Below are positions 1 through 9,999 of a stretch of DNA of 64,000 nucleotides, one piece after another. The notes beneath the pieces were generated by a model that saw only the letters and a list, made by a program, of their open reading frames with translations, ran no database searches and was not told the DNA's origin. The DNA lies in the NCBI RefSeq assembly GCF_963576615.1, contig NC_088713.1, forward strand, positions 64,116,114-64,180,113, written 5' to 3'. Origin of the DNA: Watersipora subatra (Eukaryota; Bryozoa; Gymnolaemata; Cheilostomatida; Watersiporidae). Numbering within the stretch: the stretch's first letter is position 1; each line of letters starts with the position of its first letter. Position numbers and translations under genes: made by a program.

Positions 1-53
1 GAGTTAACGAGGAAATTACCACTCATACGGGTTAACCAGGGTGAGAAAACAAT

Positions 54-54
54 T

Positions 55-85
<31 letters not shown>

Positions 86-265
86 CTATATATATATATA
101 TACATGTATATGTATTTATATACATGTATATATATATACATGTATATGTATATATATATACATGTATATATATACATGTATATATATATATATCTATATA
201 TATATCTATATATATATCTATATATATGTATATATATGTATATATATATATATATATATATACAG
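54..265. repeat. TA-rich microsatellite
   Basis: Alternating TA with interspersed TACATG and ATCTATA words. Open frames across it on both strands are Tyr/Ile repeats without coding meaning. It lies beyond the 3' end of PLE copy 1, separated from it by about 50 bp of non-repetitive sequence. Confidence 0.95.
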
Positions 266-353
266 ATAATGGTTGAGACTTCACTGATATAGTGCTCAAG
301 GTGGTCCACCGAGCCTGTATAAGTACAAAGACGGAAAAAGATTTTAGCAACAG

Positions 354-414
354 TTTATTACTTAAAGTTTCATGATGCAAAATGATGTTAAGTTTGCACC
401 AATCTTCAGATAAA
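354..414 (-). ncRNA. Hammerhead-ribozyme-like motif, PLE 3' region
   Basis: Read on minus: stem I strand TTTAT, core CTGAAGA (position 7 is the tolerant core base), a 9-bp stem II with an 11-nt loop, GAAAC, a 5-nt loop, GTA, then ATAAA pairing back with TTTAT. This is the type I order. A T-T opposition stands where the usual G-C pair closes stem II. Hammerheads are known in Penelope-like elements. Activity is not shown. Confidence 0.55.
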
Positions 415-504
415 AAATTGCATGACACAAACACAAAACCAAGAATACACTAAGAACACCAAAATGAAGAGTTACCTGTATAAGTACAAAGACGGAAAAA
501 GATT

Positions 505-562
505 TTAGCAACAGTTTATGACTAAAAGTTTCATACTGCATGCAGTAATCATCAGATGCTAA
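505..562 (-). ncRNA. Hammerhead-ribozyme-like motif, upstream of the pair
   Basis: Minus-strand equivalent of the motif at 4336-4393: TTAGC/GCTAA outer stem I, core CTGATGA, palindromic stem II (TACTGCATGCAGTA), GAAAC, 5-nt loop, GTC at the predicted cleavage point. About 150 bp from the second motif, so the two could release a unit-length RNA. Confidence 0.6.
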
Positions 563-624
563 TGTGAAGTGCTTGTGTATAATATTTGGTCAAATCAAGT
601 ATAAAAGCCTAACTATTAAATTGG

Positions 625-2745
625 TTAATTGGTGAGCTTAGCCTTAGATAGGTAAAATTTGGTGACGTGTCTACAGGATTTTACTATATCACTTCTCTGA
701 TTCAGGGTAGCCATGTGAGGTTGGAAAATTATAAAGTACTTCTCAGTTAAGCATAGATTGCACTTCGAAACACCATTCTGACAGGCCTTAGCTCTTGTTA
801 TTACTTTCCAATCAATACTAAAATCTTTTCCCTCGTCTTTTAATTGCCATATATATCTGCTTAATTCGGTGGTCTTTCTCTTGTCACTAATACCGAAGGA
901 TGTTTTGTGGTTGTTGAATCTGTCCTTAAATTGCCTCTCTGTCAATCCGATGTATGTTTGACTGCTTCTGCCGTCTGTGTCAACTGTTGCCTGGTAAATA
1001 ATAGAACTCGTGAGACACTGACCATTTAAAGGGCATTCGTTACGATTTCGGCAATTGCATTTTCTGCTGCTTTCGTCTGTCGTAAAGTTCGCTAACAATT
1101 TGTTGTTGTGCTTGTCTATAATTGATTTTAAATTAGGCATACAGCTGTAGCTAACTTTCACAGTATTTCGGTTAAAGATTTTGTTTAACTTATTGTTCTT
1201 AGGAAATAATCTTTTGATTAGCAGTAGGAATTGTCTTCCGATGTTAGTGGCAACATTTTCGCTATATGGAGGGTTATACCATAATACGTCACGTTTCCGA
1301 CTATTCCTACTGTCAGCGGTTTTAGTATTGTCCTGCTCGTATCTCAGCTGGTAGTCATAGCCGCTTCGTGATAGTGATTCCTGGAAAGGCTCAATTTCTC
1401 TATTAAAAGTGGCCTTGCCGGACGATATTGTGCACAGTCTCTTGTTAATTGATTTTGGGATGTTGTGTATAATGGCTGGAGGGTGGTTAGATTTCCTATG
1501 CACATATTGCACAGCATTGCTTGGCTTTCTATAAGGCGCGTATTCTCCGTTGTTCAGGTTCAGTGTAGTATCCAAGTAGTTTACTATTTTCAAGTTGGCC
1601 TCTATTGTTACTCTAAGACCGTGGCTCGTGAATATAGAGCATATATCCTTCTTAATGTTCTCGATTTTTCTTGGACTGGCCTTAATCGCTGCCAACCCGT
1701 CATCCCTGTACAACCCAAAACTGCCGCATTTAATTTTTTCTTTAATTTTGCTAAGTAAGTATAAGCCAATTACCTCACAACTTTCAGCTCCATCGAAGCT
1801 TCCCATTGTTATGTCAAATGGCTCATCTGTCTTTTTCCTCCACGGTTCATTATCGTGTATCAGGATGGATTTCTTAGCATGAAATATAATGTTGCGGTGT
1901 TCATTAGTGATATTGGTGAAATTGGCTGCATAATCGAGAGCTTTGGTCATTAGATCCTTAGTGATGGAAGGGTAATATTCCACTATATCAAATACAATAA
2001 AACTGTGTGATTGTTTGTTTCTGATGTTTTGAAACCAATTCAACACAGATGCAGTATTCTTCCATAGATTGGCAGTACTTTTCTTCAGTATTTCTGAATT
2101 AATATTGTCGAGGATTTCTTTGCTTATTCCGCCTATTTCCGTTTTAGTTGGATTTATTAGACGGCAGGTTGGGTTGTTCTGGAAGTTTTGCTTGTGGTCT
2201 TTCAATGTCGCAAATGCTCTCTTTTCAGCTAGCTTGGTGACTCGGTCGTCTATATTTAGTTCCTTTGCAATAGCTTTAGCTTCACTGTTTATAGCGTTTA
2301 CTAACTTCCCGTCTGTCTTTTTATAGTCCTTCTTAATAGCTTTGCTCAAAAGTTCATTGTAATCAGCAACATTCATTCGGTAATAATTGTTTGTCTTATC
2401 AGCCGGTATTAAGAGCTTGTCACAGGATTCAATTTTGTTCTTGATGTCATTCGCCAGTCTTTGTTGGAATTGACTCTTGCTGTCACGGAATTTTATATTA
2501 GATATTAGTTGCTTCAGTTCTTTCTCAAAAGTTGCTAGCTCAGGTATACTTAAAGGAGTTCTCGTTGACTTGAATCCATAAGTTTCTGTAGCATTACTTT
2601 TGGTCTCCGGATGTAAGAAGAAAAATGCCTTCCACCGCATTCTCTTCAGTAGTTTTTCAGTCATGTATATTAGTTTGGTAATGTAATCTCTCCTAGATGC
2701 AATCGGTATATTCTTGGTAGAGTATTCAAATCTAACTGTTTCCAT
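625..2745 (-). CDS. Penelope-like reverse transcriptase with GIY-YIG endonuclease
   Basis: 706 aa. The finger region (about 181-205) has the KDHK...P..R.I pattern of PLE reverse transcriptases. Motif A reads FDIVEYYPSI with Asp253. Motif B is TMGSFDGAE (about 313-321). The catalytic box is YRDDG (346-350). A Cys cluster (CNC...CPLNGQC) precedes the C-terminal GIY-YIG nuclease (about 590-640), whose landmarks IYQATV, TYIGLTE, FKDRFNNH are visible. The protein should nick target DNA and copy element RNA there. It starts at the first ATG of the frame, 45 bp inside the flanking direct repeat. No stops or frameshifts were seen. YRDD rather than YVDD is unusual, but copy 2 shares it. Family call firm; subfamily unresolved. 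Confidence 0.9.
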   Translation of the reverse strand: METVRFEYSTKNIPIASRRDYITKLIYMTEKLLKRMRWKAFFFLHPETKSNATETYGFKSTRTPLSIPELATFEKELKQLISNIKFRDSKSQFQQRLANDIKNKIESCDKLLIPADKTNNYYRMNVADYNELLSKAIKKDYKKTDGKLVNAINSEAKAIAKELNIDDRVTKLAEKRAFATLKDHKQNFQNNPTCRLINPTKTEIGGISKEILDNINSEILKKSTANLWKNTASVLNWFQNIRNKQSHSFIVFDIVEYYPSITKDLMTKALDYAANFTNITNEHRNIIFHAKKSILIHDNEPWRKKTDEPFDITMGSFDGAESCEVIGLYLLSKIKEKIKCGSFGLYRDDGLAAIKASPRKIENIKKDICSIFTSHGLRVTIEANLKIVNYLDTTLNLNNGEYAPYRKPSNAVQYVHRKSNHPPAIIHNIPKSINKRLCTISSGKATFNREIEPFQESLSRSGYDYQLRYEQDNTKTADSRNSRKRDVLWYNPPYSENVATNIGRQFLLLIKRLFPKNNKLNKIFNRNTVKVSYSCMPNLKSIIDKHNNKLLANFTTDESSRKCNCRNRNECPLNGQCLTSSIIYQATVDTDGRSSQTYIGLTERQFKDRFNNHKTSFGISDKRKTTELSRYIWQLKDEGKDFSIDWKVITRAKACQNGVSKCNLCLTEKYFIIFQPHMATLNQRSDIVKSCRHVTKFYLSKAKLTN

Positions 2746-2790
2746 AGTCAGTTCACTCTCTAATAGTGCTCAACAAAGGTAGGAGCGTAT

Positions 2791-2821
2791 TTACAGATAA
2801 TGGTTGAGACTTCACTGATAT
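2791..2821. repeat. 30-bp direct repeat flanking PLE copy 1
   Basis: The same sequence in the same orientation is at 262-292. A TAGTGCTCAA word lies next to both, but on opposite sides. Candidate target-site duplication or pseudo-LTR junction. Confidence 0.7.
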
Positions 2822-2824
2822 ACT

Positions 2825-4273
2825 GCCAATCTATGGAAGAATACTGCATCTGTGTTGAATTGGTTTCAAAACATCAGAAACAAACAATCACACAGTTTTA
2901 TTGTATTTGATATAGTGGAATATTACCCTTCCATCACTAAGGATCTAATGACCAAAGCTCTCGATTATGCAGCCAATTTCACCAATATCACTAATGAACA
3001 CCGCAACATTATATTTCATGCTAAGAAATCCATCCTGATACACGATAATGAACCGTGGAGGAAAAAGACAGATGAGCCATTTGACATAACAATGGGAAGC
3101 TTCGATGGAGCTGAAAGTTGTGAGTTAATTGGCTTATACTTACTTAGCAAAATTAAAGAAAAAATTAAATGCGGCAGTTTTGGGTTGTACAGGGATGACG
3201 GGTTGGCAGCGATTAAGGCCAGTCCAAGAAAAATCGAGAACATTAAAAAGGATATATGCTCTATCTTCACGAGCCACGGTCTTAGAGTAACAATAGAGGC
3301 CAACTTGAAAATAGTAAACTACTTGGATACTACACTGAACCTGAACAACGGAGAATACGCGCCTTATAGAAAGCCAAGCAATGCTGTGCAATATGTGCAT
3401 AGGAAATCTAACCACCCTCCAGCCATTATACACAACATCCCAAAATCAATTAACAAGAGACTGTGCACAATATCGTCCGGCAAGGCCACTTTTAATAGAG
3501 AAATTGAGCCTTTCCAGGAATCACTATCACGAAGCGGCTATGACTACCAGCTGAGATACGAGCAGGACAATACTAAAACCGCTGACAGTAGGAATAGTCG
3601 GAAACGTGACGTATTATGGTATAACCCTCCATATAGCGAAAATGTTGCCACTAACATCGGAAGACAATTCCTACTGCTAATCAAAAGATTATTTCCTAAG
3701 AACAATAAGTTAAACAAAATCTTTAACCGAAATACTGTGAAAGTTAGCTACAGCTGTATGCCTAATTTAAAATCAATTATAGACAAGCACAACAACAAAT
3801 TGTTAGCGAACTTTACGACAGACGAAAGCAGCAGAAAATGCAATTGCCGAAATCGTAACGAATGCCCTTTAAATGGTCAGTGTCTCACGAGTTCTATTAT
3901 TTACCAGGCAACAGTTGACACAGACGGCAGAAGCAGTCAAACATACATCGGATTGACAGAGAGGCAATTTAAGGACAGATTCAACAACCACAAAACATCC
4001 TTCGGTATTAGTGACAAGAGAAAGACCACCGAATTAAGCAGATATATATGGCAATTAAAAGACGAGGGAAAAGATTTTAGTATTGATTGGAAAGTAATAA
4101 CAAGAGCTAAGGCCTGTCAGAATGGTGTTTCGAAGTGCAATCTATGCTTAACTGAGAAGTACTTTATAATTTTCCAACCTCACATGGCTACCCTGAATCA
4201 GAGAAGTGATATAGTAACATCCTGTAGACACGTCACCAAATTTTACCTATCTAAGGCTAAGCTCACCAATTAA
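2825..4273 (+). pseudogene. Penelope-like element copy 2, 5'-truncated ORF
   Basis: Homology to copy 1 begins abruptly at GCCAATCTATGG (about residue 227), so the first third of the protein is missing; there is no authentic start. The remaining 470-odd residues run open to the shared stop and include motif A, YRDD, the Cys cluster and GIY-YIG. Only two amino-acid differences from copy 1 were noted (Val/Leu after SCE, Lys/Thr before SCRHV). 5' truncation is the usual outcome of target-primed reverse transcription. The copy faces away from copy 1, making a roughly 1.75-kb inverted repeat around a 0.75-kb centre. Confidence 0.85.
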
Positions 4274-4335
4274 CCAATTTAATAGTTAGGCTTTTATACT
4301 TGATTTGACCAAATATTATACACAAGCACTTCACA

Positions 4336-4393
4336 TTAGCATCTGATGATTACTGCATGCAGTATGAAACTTTTAGTCATAAACTGTTGCTAA
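4336..4393 (+). ncRNA. Hammerhead-ribozyme-like motif (copy 2)
   Basis: TTAGC 4336-4340 pairs with GCTAA 4389-4393, and AT with AT next to the core. Core CTGATGA 4343-4349, palindromic stem II 4351-4364, GAAA 4366-4369, then a 2-bp stem III with a 5-nt loop. Predicted cleavage follows GTC at 4378. A T-T pair (4350, 4365) replaces the normal G-C. Confidence 0.6.
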
Positions 4394-4483
4394 AATCTTT
4401 TTCCGTCTTTGTACTTATACAGGTAACTCTTCATGTTGGTGTTCTTAGTGTATTCTTGGTTTTGTGTTTGTGTCATGCAATTT

Positions 4484-4544
4484 TTTATCTGAAGATTGGT
4501 GCAAACTTAACATCATTTTGCATCATGAAACTTTAAGTAATAAA
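4484..4544 (+). ncRNA. Second hammerhead-like motif (copy 2)
   Basis: Stem I TTTAT 4484-4488 with ATAAA 4540-4544; core CTGAAGA 4489-4495; stem II TGGTGCAAA against TTTGCATCA (one G-T); GAAAC; GTA with predicted cleavage after 4539. Its stem II sequence is unrelated to that of the upstream motif but still pairs, which supports a conserved RNA structure. Confidence 0.6.
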
Positions 4545-4574
4545 CTGTTGCTAAAATCTTTTTCCGTCTTTGTA

Positions 4575-4577
<3 letters not shown>

Positions 4578-4615
<38 letters not shown>

Positions 4616-4676
4616 ATATGTATATCTTTATTTATGTATATCTTTATATATGTATATCTTTATATATATACATAAA
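4578..4676. repeat. TA microsatellite at PLE copy 2 3' end
   Basis: (TA)n followed by degenerate TATATCTTTATATATG words, directly abutting the end of homology with copy 1. It may be the insertion target or 3'-end slippage product. Confidence 0.9.
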
Positions 4677-4679
4677 CTT

Positions 4680-5120
4680 TGAGTAGAATTTCTAAATAAA
4701 GTTTTTGATATTATAAATATAAAATAGAGCCTCTTATTATACATAACTAAAATTTTAAATTTTAGGTTTGAAACACTTTTATTACTAAAAGATTCATGCT
4801 CTGAAGGTGCGTTCATCAAATAAAATGTCAACCAACAATAGTTGTTTATATAATGCAGGTTGTTTAGCTAACAGATTATACTAGTTTAATTACATACAGT
4901 CCTGGGTCCTACTACTATTTATGTCTTTTGATTGCATAACAAGAATATGTCAGCAAGTATGCATGTAGAGACAGTTCAGTTCGCCTGTTCAATGTAGCCA
5001 ACTCTGGCTTTTGGGTGACGCAAAACTTTTCCCACACTGGATTTAGACTTTATGTATTAACATTTTGACATGTTAGCTATTTCACCTCTATTATATAAAC
5101 AACTGTAGTTGATTGAAATA
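4680..5120. other. AT-rich sequence, no gene seen
   Basis: Positions 4765-4840 read on minus resemble a very degenerate hammerhead-like unit (TTGATGA...GAATC...TTTTAGTAATAAAA). The rest shows no recognisable gene. Confidence 0.4.
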
Positions 5121-5169
5121 TTTTATCTGATAATTGCTTCTTCAGATCATGAAACTAATAGTAGTAAAA
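5121..5169 (+). ncRNA. Degenerate hammerhead-like motif
   Basis: Same layout as the PLE motifs (TTTTAT stem I, GAAAC, 5-nt loop, GTA, GTAAAA), but the core is CTGATAA: the essential G8 is A, so it should be inactive. Stem II pairs poorly. Confidence 0.4.
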
Positions 5170-5238
5170 GTGTTTTAACCATATATTTTTATATATGTAA
5201 ACATATATGGATCATGTATTTATGGTTATATTACTTGA

Positions 5239-5560
5239 AACCCCGGCATTGCTCGGGTGATAAGTCTATGACCGAAAACTCAATATTAACTACCATACAA
5301 CAGCAGTTACCATTCTAACTATCAAATTTCATATTGTGACAAAAGTGTTCGGTGCAGTTCAAATAAATTAAGAGAGAAAATAAAGCAATTGTGGAGTTTT
5401 TCAAGTTTTATCAAGAAACTGCAACGTTCAAATTTCATATAGTGAGCAAAATGTTTTGTGCAGGTCAAATAAATTAAGAAACAAAATAAAACATCCGCAA
5501 AAGTGTTTAAATGGAAATTCGAATAATTAGCAAGTACATGTAAAAGCAAAATTAAGTTTG
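5239..5560 (+). repeat. Dispersed CCCGG-hairpin repeat
   Basis: Opens with CCCCGGCATTGCTCGGGTGA, a short GC hairpin. About 60 and 170 bp later come two versions of an AAATTTCATAT...GTGCAG(T/G)TCAAATAAATTAAG segment. The same order recurs at 18605-18830, and the hairpin alone at about 36461. Probably a fragment of a retroposon; family not identified. Confidence 0.5.
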
Positions 5561-6080
5561 TTTTTTATGATTACAATAAAAAATGATTTGGTAATGATAC
5601 AATTAATACAAACTGAGAAAACAAAATAAAAATTCTTAATAGGTTGAGTTAATAATAACAATTAGTTGCATAGAAGTGTGTGTACAGAAAAATAACCGTT
5701 CCGGCAAGTTTTGTCAATCAAAACTTTAAATACAACAACACTGGTACCTTTCAATACTGGTAAAAATGTAAAATGAGATATTTAGCTGTCTATGATGGAC
5801 CAAACGGAGAGAGAATGTAGAGGTGGTTCCTATTTGAAATAATACAGTGGTTCATGGGAAAATATTTGGTCTTCCAAAAATTTTGAACTAAACTGGAAAT
5901 ATAAGAGTTTACAAAAAACCAAAAAACATCATGTTTCGTAGAGTTGATAGACTCTAAATCAATAACTCTATAAAATTTTATCGTGTTTCTTAGAGTTAAT
6001 AGAGTTTCAATTATTACATCATTTATTTTGAGCATTCAAAAATAGTGTATATAAAGTATCTAGTAAAAGCTATGAAACTC
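5561..6080. other. No feature recognised
   Basis: AT-rich, without a convincing ORF or repeat. Short open frames on minus are not supported by any motif. Confidence 0.4.
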
Positions 6081-6205
6081 AAGTACCCTCGTGGACTCGA
6101 GAATAAACATTTGGAATGCTAACTCTCAGATGCAATCTTTGTGCGTTCGAGTCCATCAGATTGCAAAAATTTAATATCCAAGATTTTAATTGCTATAATT
6201 GGACA
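6080..6205 (+). repeat. tRNA-derived SINE-like fragment
   Basis: Contains a B-box-like GTTCGAGTCC preceded by a tRNA-like stretch, followed by a tail (ATCCAAGATTTTAATTGCTA...TTGGACAAA) shared with 36700-36812. Degenerate A box. Confidence 0.4.
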
Positions 6206-6934
6206 AACCAATATATATCAAAACAGACGATAAAACTTTAAGAAATATATGCATAGATAAACATTTTTATCACGTCTGAATATTGATATATAAACATACT
6301 AAATATAGAATTACATAATATAAACACAAACAAGTTATAATGCTTCACTATTGGTACAACATCATGTACATCTACACACTGTTAGTCTAATGATTAAGCA
6401 ACAGTGTTATTCTCTGTGTATGAATCACTCATCTGGATATGATGCCAAGATGACACTGAAGCACAGACAACTAACTAGGAGTAAGCGAGGCATCATTAGG
6501 GAGTTCTGTAGTGGCCAGGCTTGCATTCCCAACTATAATTCTTCTAACACGAGTTTTAACTTTTGTGTAGCTTAACTGTCCTGTGATTGGCGGGATTATT
6601 TTGTTGGATCGGTAACCCCGCCTATTATAATTTTTTGAAACAACCAGCAATAAATGTTTCATTGGATCATGCTAAACCCAATAGACCTCAATGTCATGCT
6701 AGTGGGTTACTTCATCACATAAAACTGTCAAACTTTGTCATTGTAGATTATGGCGTGATATTGTATGGCAGTCTTGACTGAGTGACAGAGAGCTTCACTA
6801 GTTAGCGAATACCCACTCAGGTTCTACTGTATTATAATCCTATTTATTTGCATATTATTAATGTTATTACTATTATAATTATATTAATAATGATAGTATT
6901 TGATATAACACTACGGGTCATTACAATGTCTGGG
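6206..6934. other. No gene recognised
   Basis: AT-rich flank of the BEL/Pao element. Any 3' LTR would be expected here, but no matching LTR pair could be found by eye. Confidence 0.4.
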
Positions 6935-7554
6935 GAACCCCTGTACACGTGGACCTTCCCATCCACCCGAGTGTTCTTATAGGCTATGGATACCTTGTGG
7001 ACCACACCATCACTGCTAGGATATACTGCGACAACTCGTGCTACAAAGTAACCTTGTCAGAGCGCATAACTCTTGGCCACCGCAACAACATCACCAATCT
7101 GGAAGTTCTTAGACGACTCTTTCTTTCGAAGGGAGGTGAACAAGTTGCTGACATAAAACTCGCACCGTCTCTTTCATAACTGCTGAGACACTTCTGCAAC
7201 TACACTGCCTTGCTGATCCAAAGAACTGCAGGAAACCAAACAACCAGGATTACTAGACATCGATCGACCCAGAAGAAGGCAATTTGGTGTCAAAACACTT
7301 ACCTCTGAATCACAACAAGCCAGAGATCCCAGCGGTCGTTCCTTTATCTGATCTGCAGCTTGCTTGAACGCAGTATCTAACTCTGAATATTGGAGCTTCT
7401 TAGAACCAATAGGAAACTTTAAATCTAACTTGATGTTCTTTACCAGTAACTCTACAGCGCCCTGATACAAAGGACTATTGGCAGGTCCGAACACCCATTC
7501 AACACCATTCTCAACACTCAACTTTAGATAGTATTCTTGACCATAGTCTTCCAT
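6935..7554 (-). pseudogene. BEL/Pao integrase C-terminus and DUF5641-like domain
   Basis: The 7174-7554 frame carries the third integrase acidic residue in ANSPLYQGAVE followed by the usual downstream helix region. Left of it, 6935-7170 in another frame reads NFQIGDVVAVAKSY...GYFVARVVAVYPSSDG..., the pattern of the DUF5641 tail of BEL/Pao polyproteins, interrupted by a stop. Separated from the rest of the integrase by a frameshift near 7524-7554. Confidence 0.7.
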
Positions 7555-8864
7555 GCTTCTCGAAGATCTCTTTCAACACATACCAGTTGAGACCCAGGGT
7601 CTGAGTAAATCTTTGTAGGCCAACCTCTAACATAACATAATCTGATGAGAGCACCTTTGAATGACTTGGCATCATAACCTGGCACCGCCTCCACATGGAC
7701 AGCTCTTGAATAGAGATCTGTCAAGAGAACTCCATATGCCTTTCCACTAGTTCTACGCTGGACTTCTCCGCCAATAGTGTAGGGACTGAACAGATCTAAC
7801 ATCACGTGACTGAATGGAGGTGATGCCTTCGGCCTTGCCTCTGGCAATTTAGCTAAATTGTACTTGACTAGAGATGGTCGGACTCTTTTACATAAATAAC
7901 ATTGACTACAGAAAGACTTAGCAACTTTACTACCTTGAGTCACCCAGAACCTCTGTCTAAACCTCGCTAGAGTCGCATCCCTATCTCTATGTCCCCTATC
8001 AACATGAGCATCACGCATGCAGATGCGTGTGTAGGGATGATTAGCTGGCAACAAAATTTGGGGCTTTCCATCTGCTGACAATGGGTTGCTCCAACTGAGG
8101 CGATCACCAACTACCCACAACCCATTTACTGAATCTACTTGGGGATTGAGTTGCTTGTATGGATAGGTTTTACCTCTTTCCACATCGACTAACATTGTCT
8201 TCTGAATGTCCTTTGCCACCAGACAACAAGATTCTCTATAAATATCAGCAGAGGGAGTGTTCGAGCATGCACGAAAAGTCTTTCGACGGATAGCCATCAA
8301 CGCTCTCCCAACAGCCCAATGAACACTGCGAGCAGAACCATACCTTGAGTAGTCCAACAATGGTTGATGCTTCACCACTTGAGAAACATTGGCCATCTTT
8401 TTTAGTCCAGGTAAAGCAGAAATATTATTAAACTCACTGACAGACCTAACAGGCCAACTCTTGGGAGGATCATACAAAAAAATTGGACCAGTCCACCATT
8501 CAGACGTGTTAGACAACTGACCAGGAGTTTGACCTCCGGTCAGCCAATCTGCTGTATTTTGCTTACCAGGTATCCACTTCCAACATGACAAATCACCCTC
8601 AGTTGCTGCCTGGATCTCACCGACTCGAACACCCTCATATATCTGAAATCTGGTGGAGCACTTGTTTAGCATGGCAAGAACAGTTTCAGAATCGACCAAC
8701 TGGATCACACTGTCAAACTGAAACATACACTCTTTCTCTATGAGTGCCCACACTCGCTTCGATACCACAGCACCATTTAATTCCATCTGATGCGTATACA
8801 ACTTACTCACCGGAGCGATGCGACACTTAGACATGATGTTCCTACACCACACCGAACCATCCAA
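7524..8864 (-). pseudogene. BEL/Pao RNase H-integrase fragment
   Basis: 446-residue open stretch. The N-terminal third is RNase H-like (LVDSETVLAML..., WKWIPGKQNTADWLTGG). A zinc-binding module follows, with H..H spacing in CMRDAHVDRGHRDRDATLAR and the pair CSQCYLC. Then comes the integrase core with the first two acidic residues (VMLDLFSPY and IYSDPGSQL). The third acidic residue lies in the overlapping frame to the left, so a frameshift separates them. Both ends lack normal polyprotein neighbours in frame. Confidence 0.8.
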
Positions 8865-9999
8865 GCATTCCCACCAAATGAAAGCAAAACAAACGTAAGC
8901 AACATCACTTCAATCTGACAGAATCACTAACATAGGCAATCCAACTGCATCGTTTGGCTTGAGAGAGCAATCCAATCTGAGCCCTGCAGCTTGGAAAAGA
9001 TCCTCAAAAAACCCGAACCCACTTACTGTGCACAACCTCTAACAACTTATCATCCCATTGCAACTTTGCAGTCCAAGTCTTGCGCAGGAGCATTTTACCA
9101 ATCAAAGTGAAAGGGCTCAGAAAACCAAAAGGGTCATACAACTTCATAGTCTGTTCCAAAACTATACGACGAGTTAGAACATAGGGAATAGCTTTGGGAA
9201 TGTCAGACTCATGAAGGTTCTCCTGAGTATAAACTCATTTGCACTTGGAAGAAAAGTTTAGGGCTGGACTGAACCTGATGACATCCTCAAATGGGTCCCA
9301 AAGAACACCTAGCACTCTAGTCATCTCAGATTCACTCTCAACCGAGACTGGCTCCTCACTAGGATCTACTCAAGGCGATTTCTCACCACTTAACAACCAT
9401 GACTTAACACGAAAACCCACTTTGCTTAAGACAGCATTGGTGTCACAAGCTAACTTCACAGCACTTCCTTGTGACTCCACTGAGTCGATTATATCATCAA
9501 CATACGTGGACCGCCTTAACAAAGCTGCCACTCATAGATAATCGACTTCAAACAGTGAGGACGTCTTGTACAAAGCTTCACTGGCAATGGCACCTGCTGG
9601 TTTGTCACCCATGTTTACCCTCTGGATTGTGTACACATCGAGTGCCCGAGAATCCTCCAGACACCGCCACAAAAACCTATGACAGTGTTGTTCGGTAGGA
9701 TGGATGGAAACAGAATTGTACATTTTTCTAATGTCGCCAACCAAAGCCTGAGACTCCTCGCGCCAGCGGATAAGCACACCCATTAATTTGTTGATATAGG
9801 CGTCCGGCCCCTTTGCCAAGAACGAATTCAGAGACTTTCCCTGATAACTTTGAGACGGATTGAAGACTATACGTACACATGTTGTCTTTGACTTAGGGTT
9901 CAAAACCGCTAAGTGGCTGATGTAAAATCTAGGGCCTGTCCAACTCTTCAAACCACTATCAGACAACTTCTTAGCTACACCACAATCAACCATATCCAT
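8865..9999 (-). pseudogene. BEL/Pao reverse transcriptase remnant
   Basis: 9532-9999 encodes the N-terminal palm: RIVFNPSQSYQGKSLNSFL, then LVGDIRKMYNSVSI (motif A) and RVNMGDKPAGAIA (motif B). Immediately left, after a stop, another frame has STYVDDIID, the catalytic YVDD box, followed by thumb-like sequence with more stops down to about 8865. Confidence 0.75.

Larger units (their letters stand above)
316..2790 (-). mobile_element. Penelope-like element, copy 1 (full ORF)
   Basis: Retroelement read on the minus strand: a short 5' leader, one 706-codon ORF, then about 300 bp of 3' sequence with two hammerhead-like motifs. Its 3' half (about 316-2072) is an inverted repeat of 2825-4581. A 30-bp sequence beginning CAGATAATGGTTGAGACTTC sits at 262-292 and again at 2791-2821 in the same orientation. 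It could be a target-site duplication or the remains of the pseudo-LTR structure typical of PLEs. The intact frame and near identity to copy 2 argue for recent activity. Confidence 0.85.

Noticed and set aside
16..434. Long Tyr/Ile-repeat open frames on both strands
   Set aside because: Translation of a TA microsatellite; the same holds at 19047-19271, 35711-35949 and 36820-37005.
1465..3433. ORFs antisense to the PLE gene (both copies)
   Set aside because: Mirror frames of the reverse transcriptase; no independent signal.
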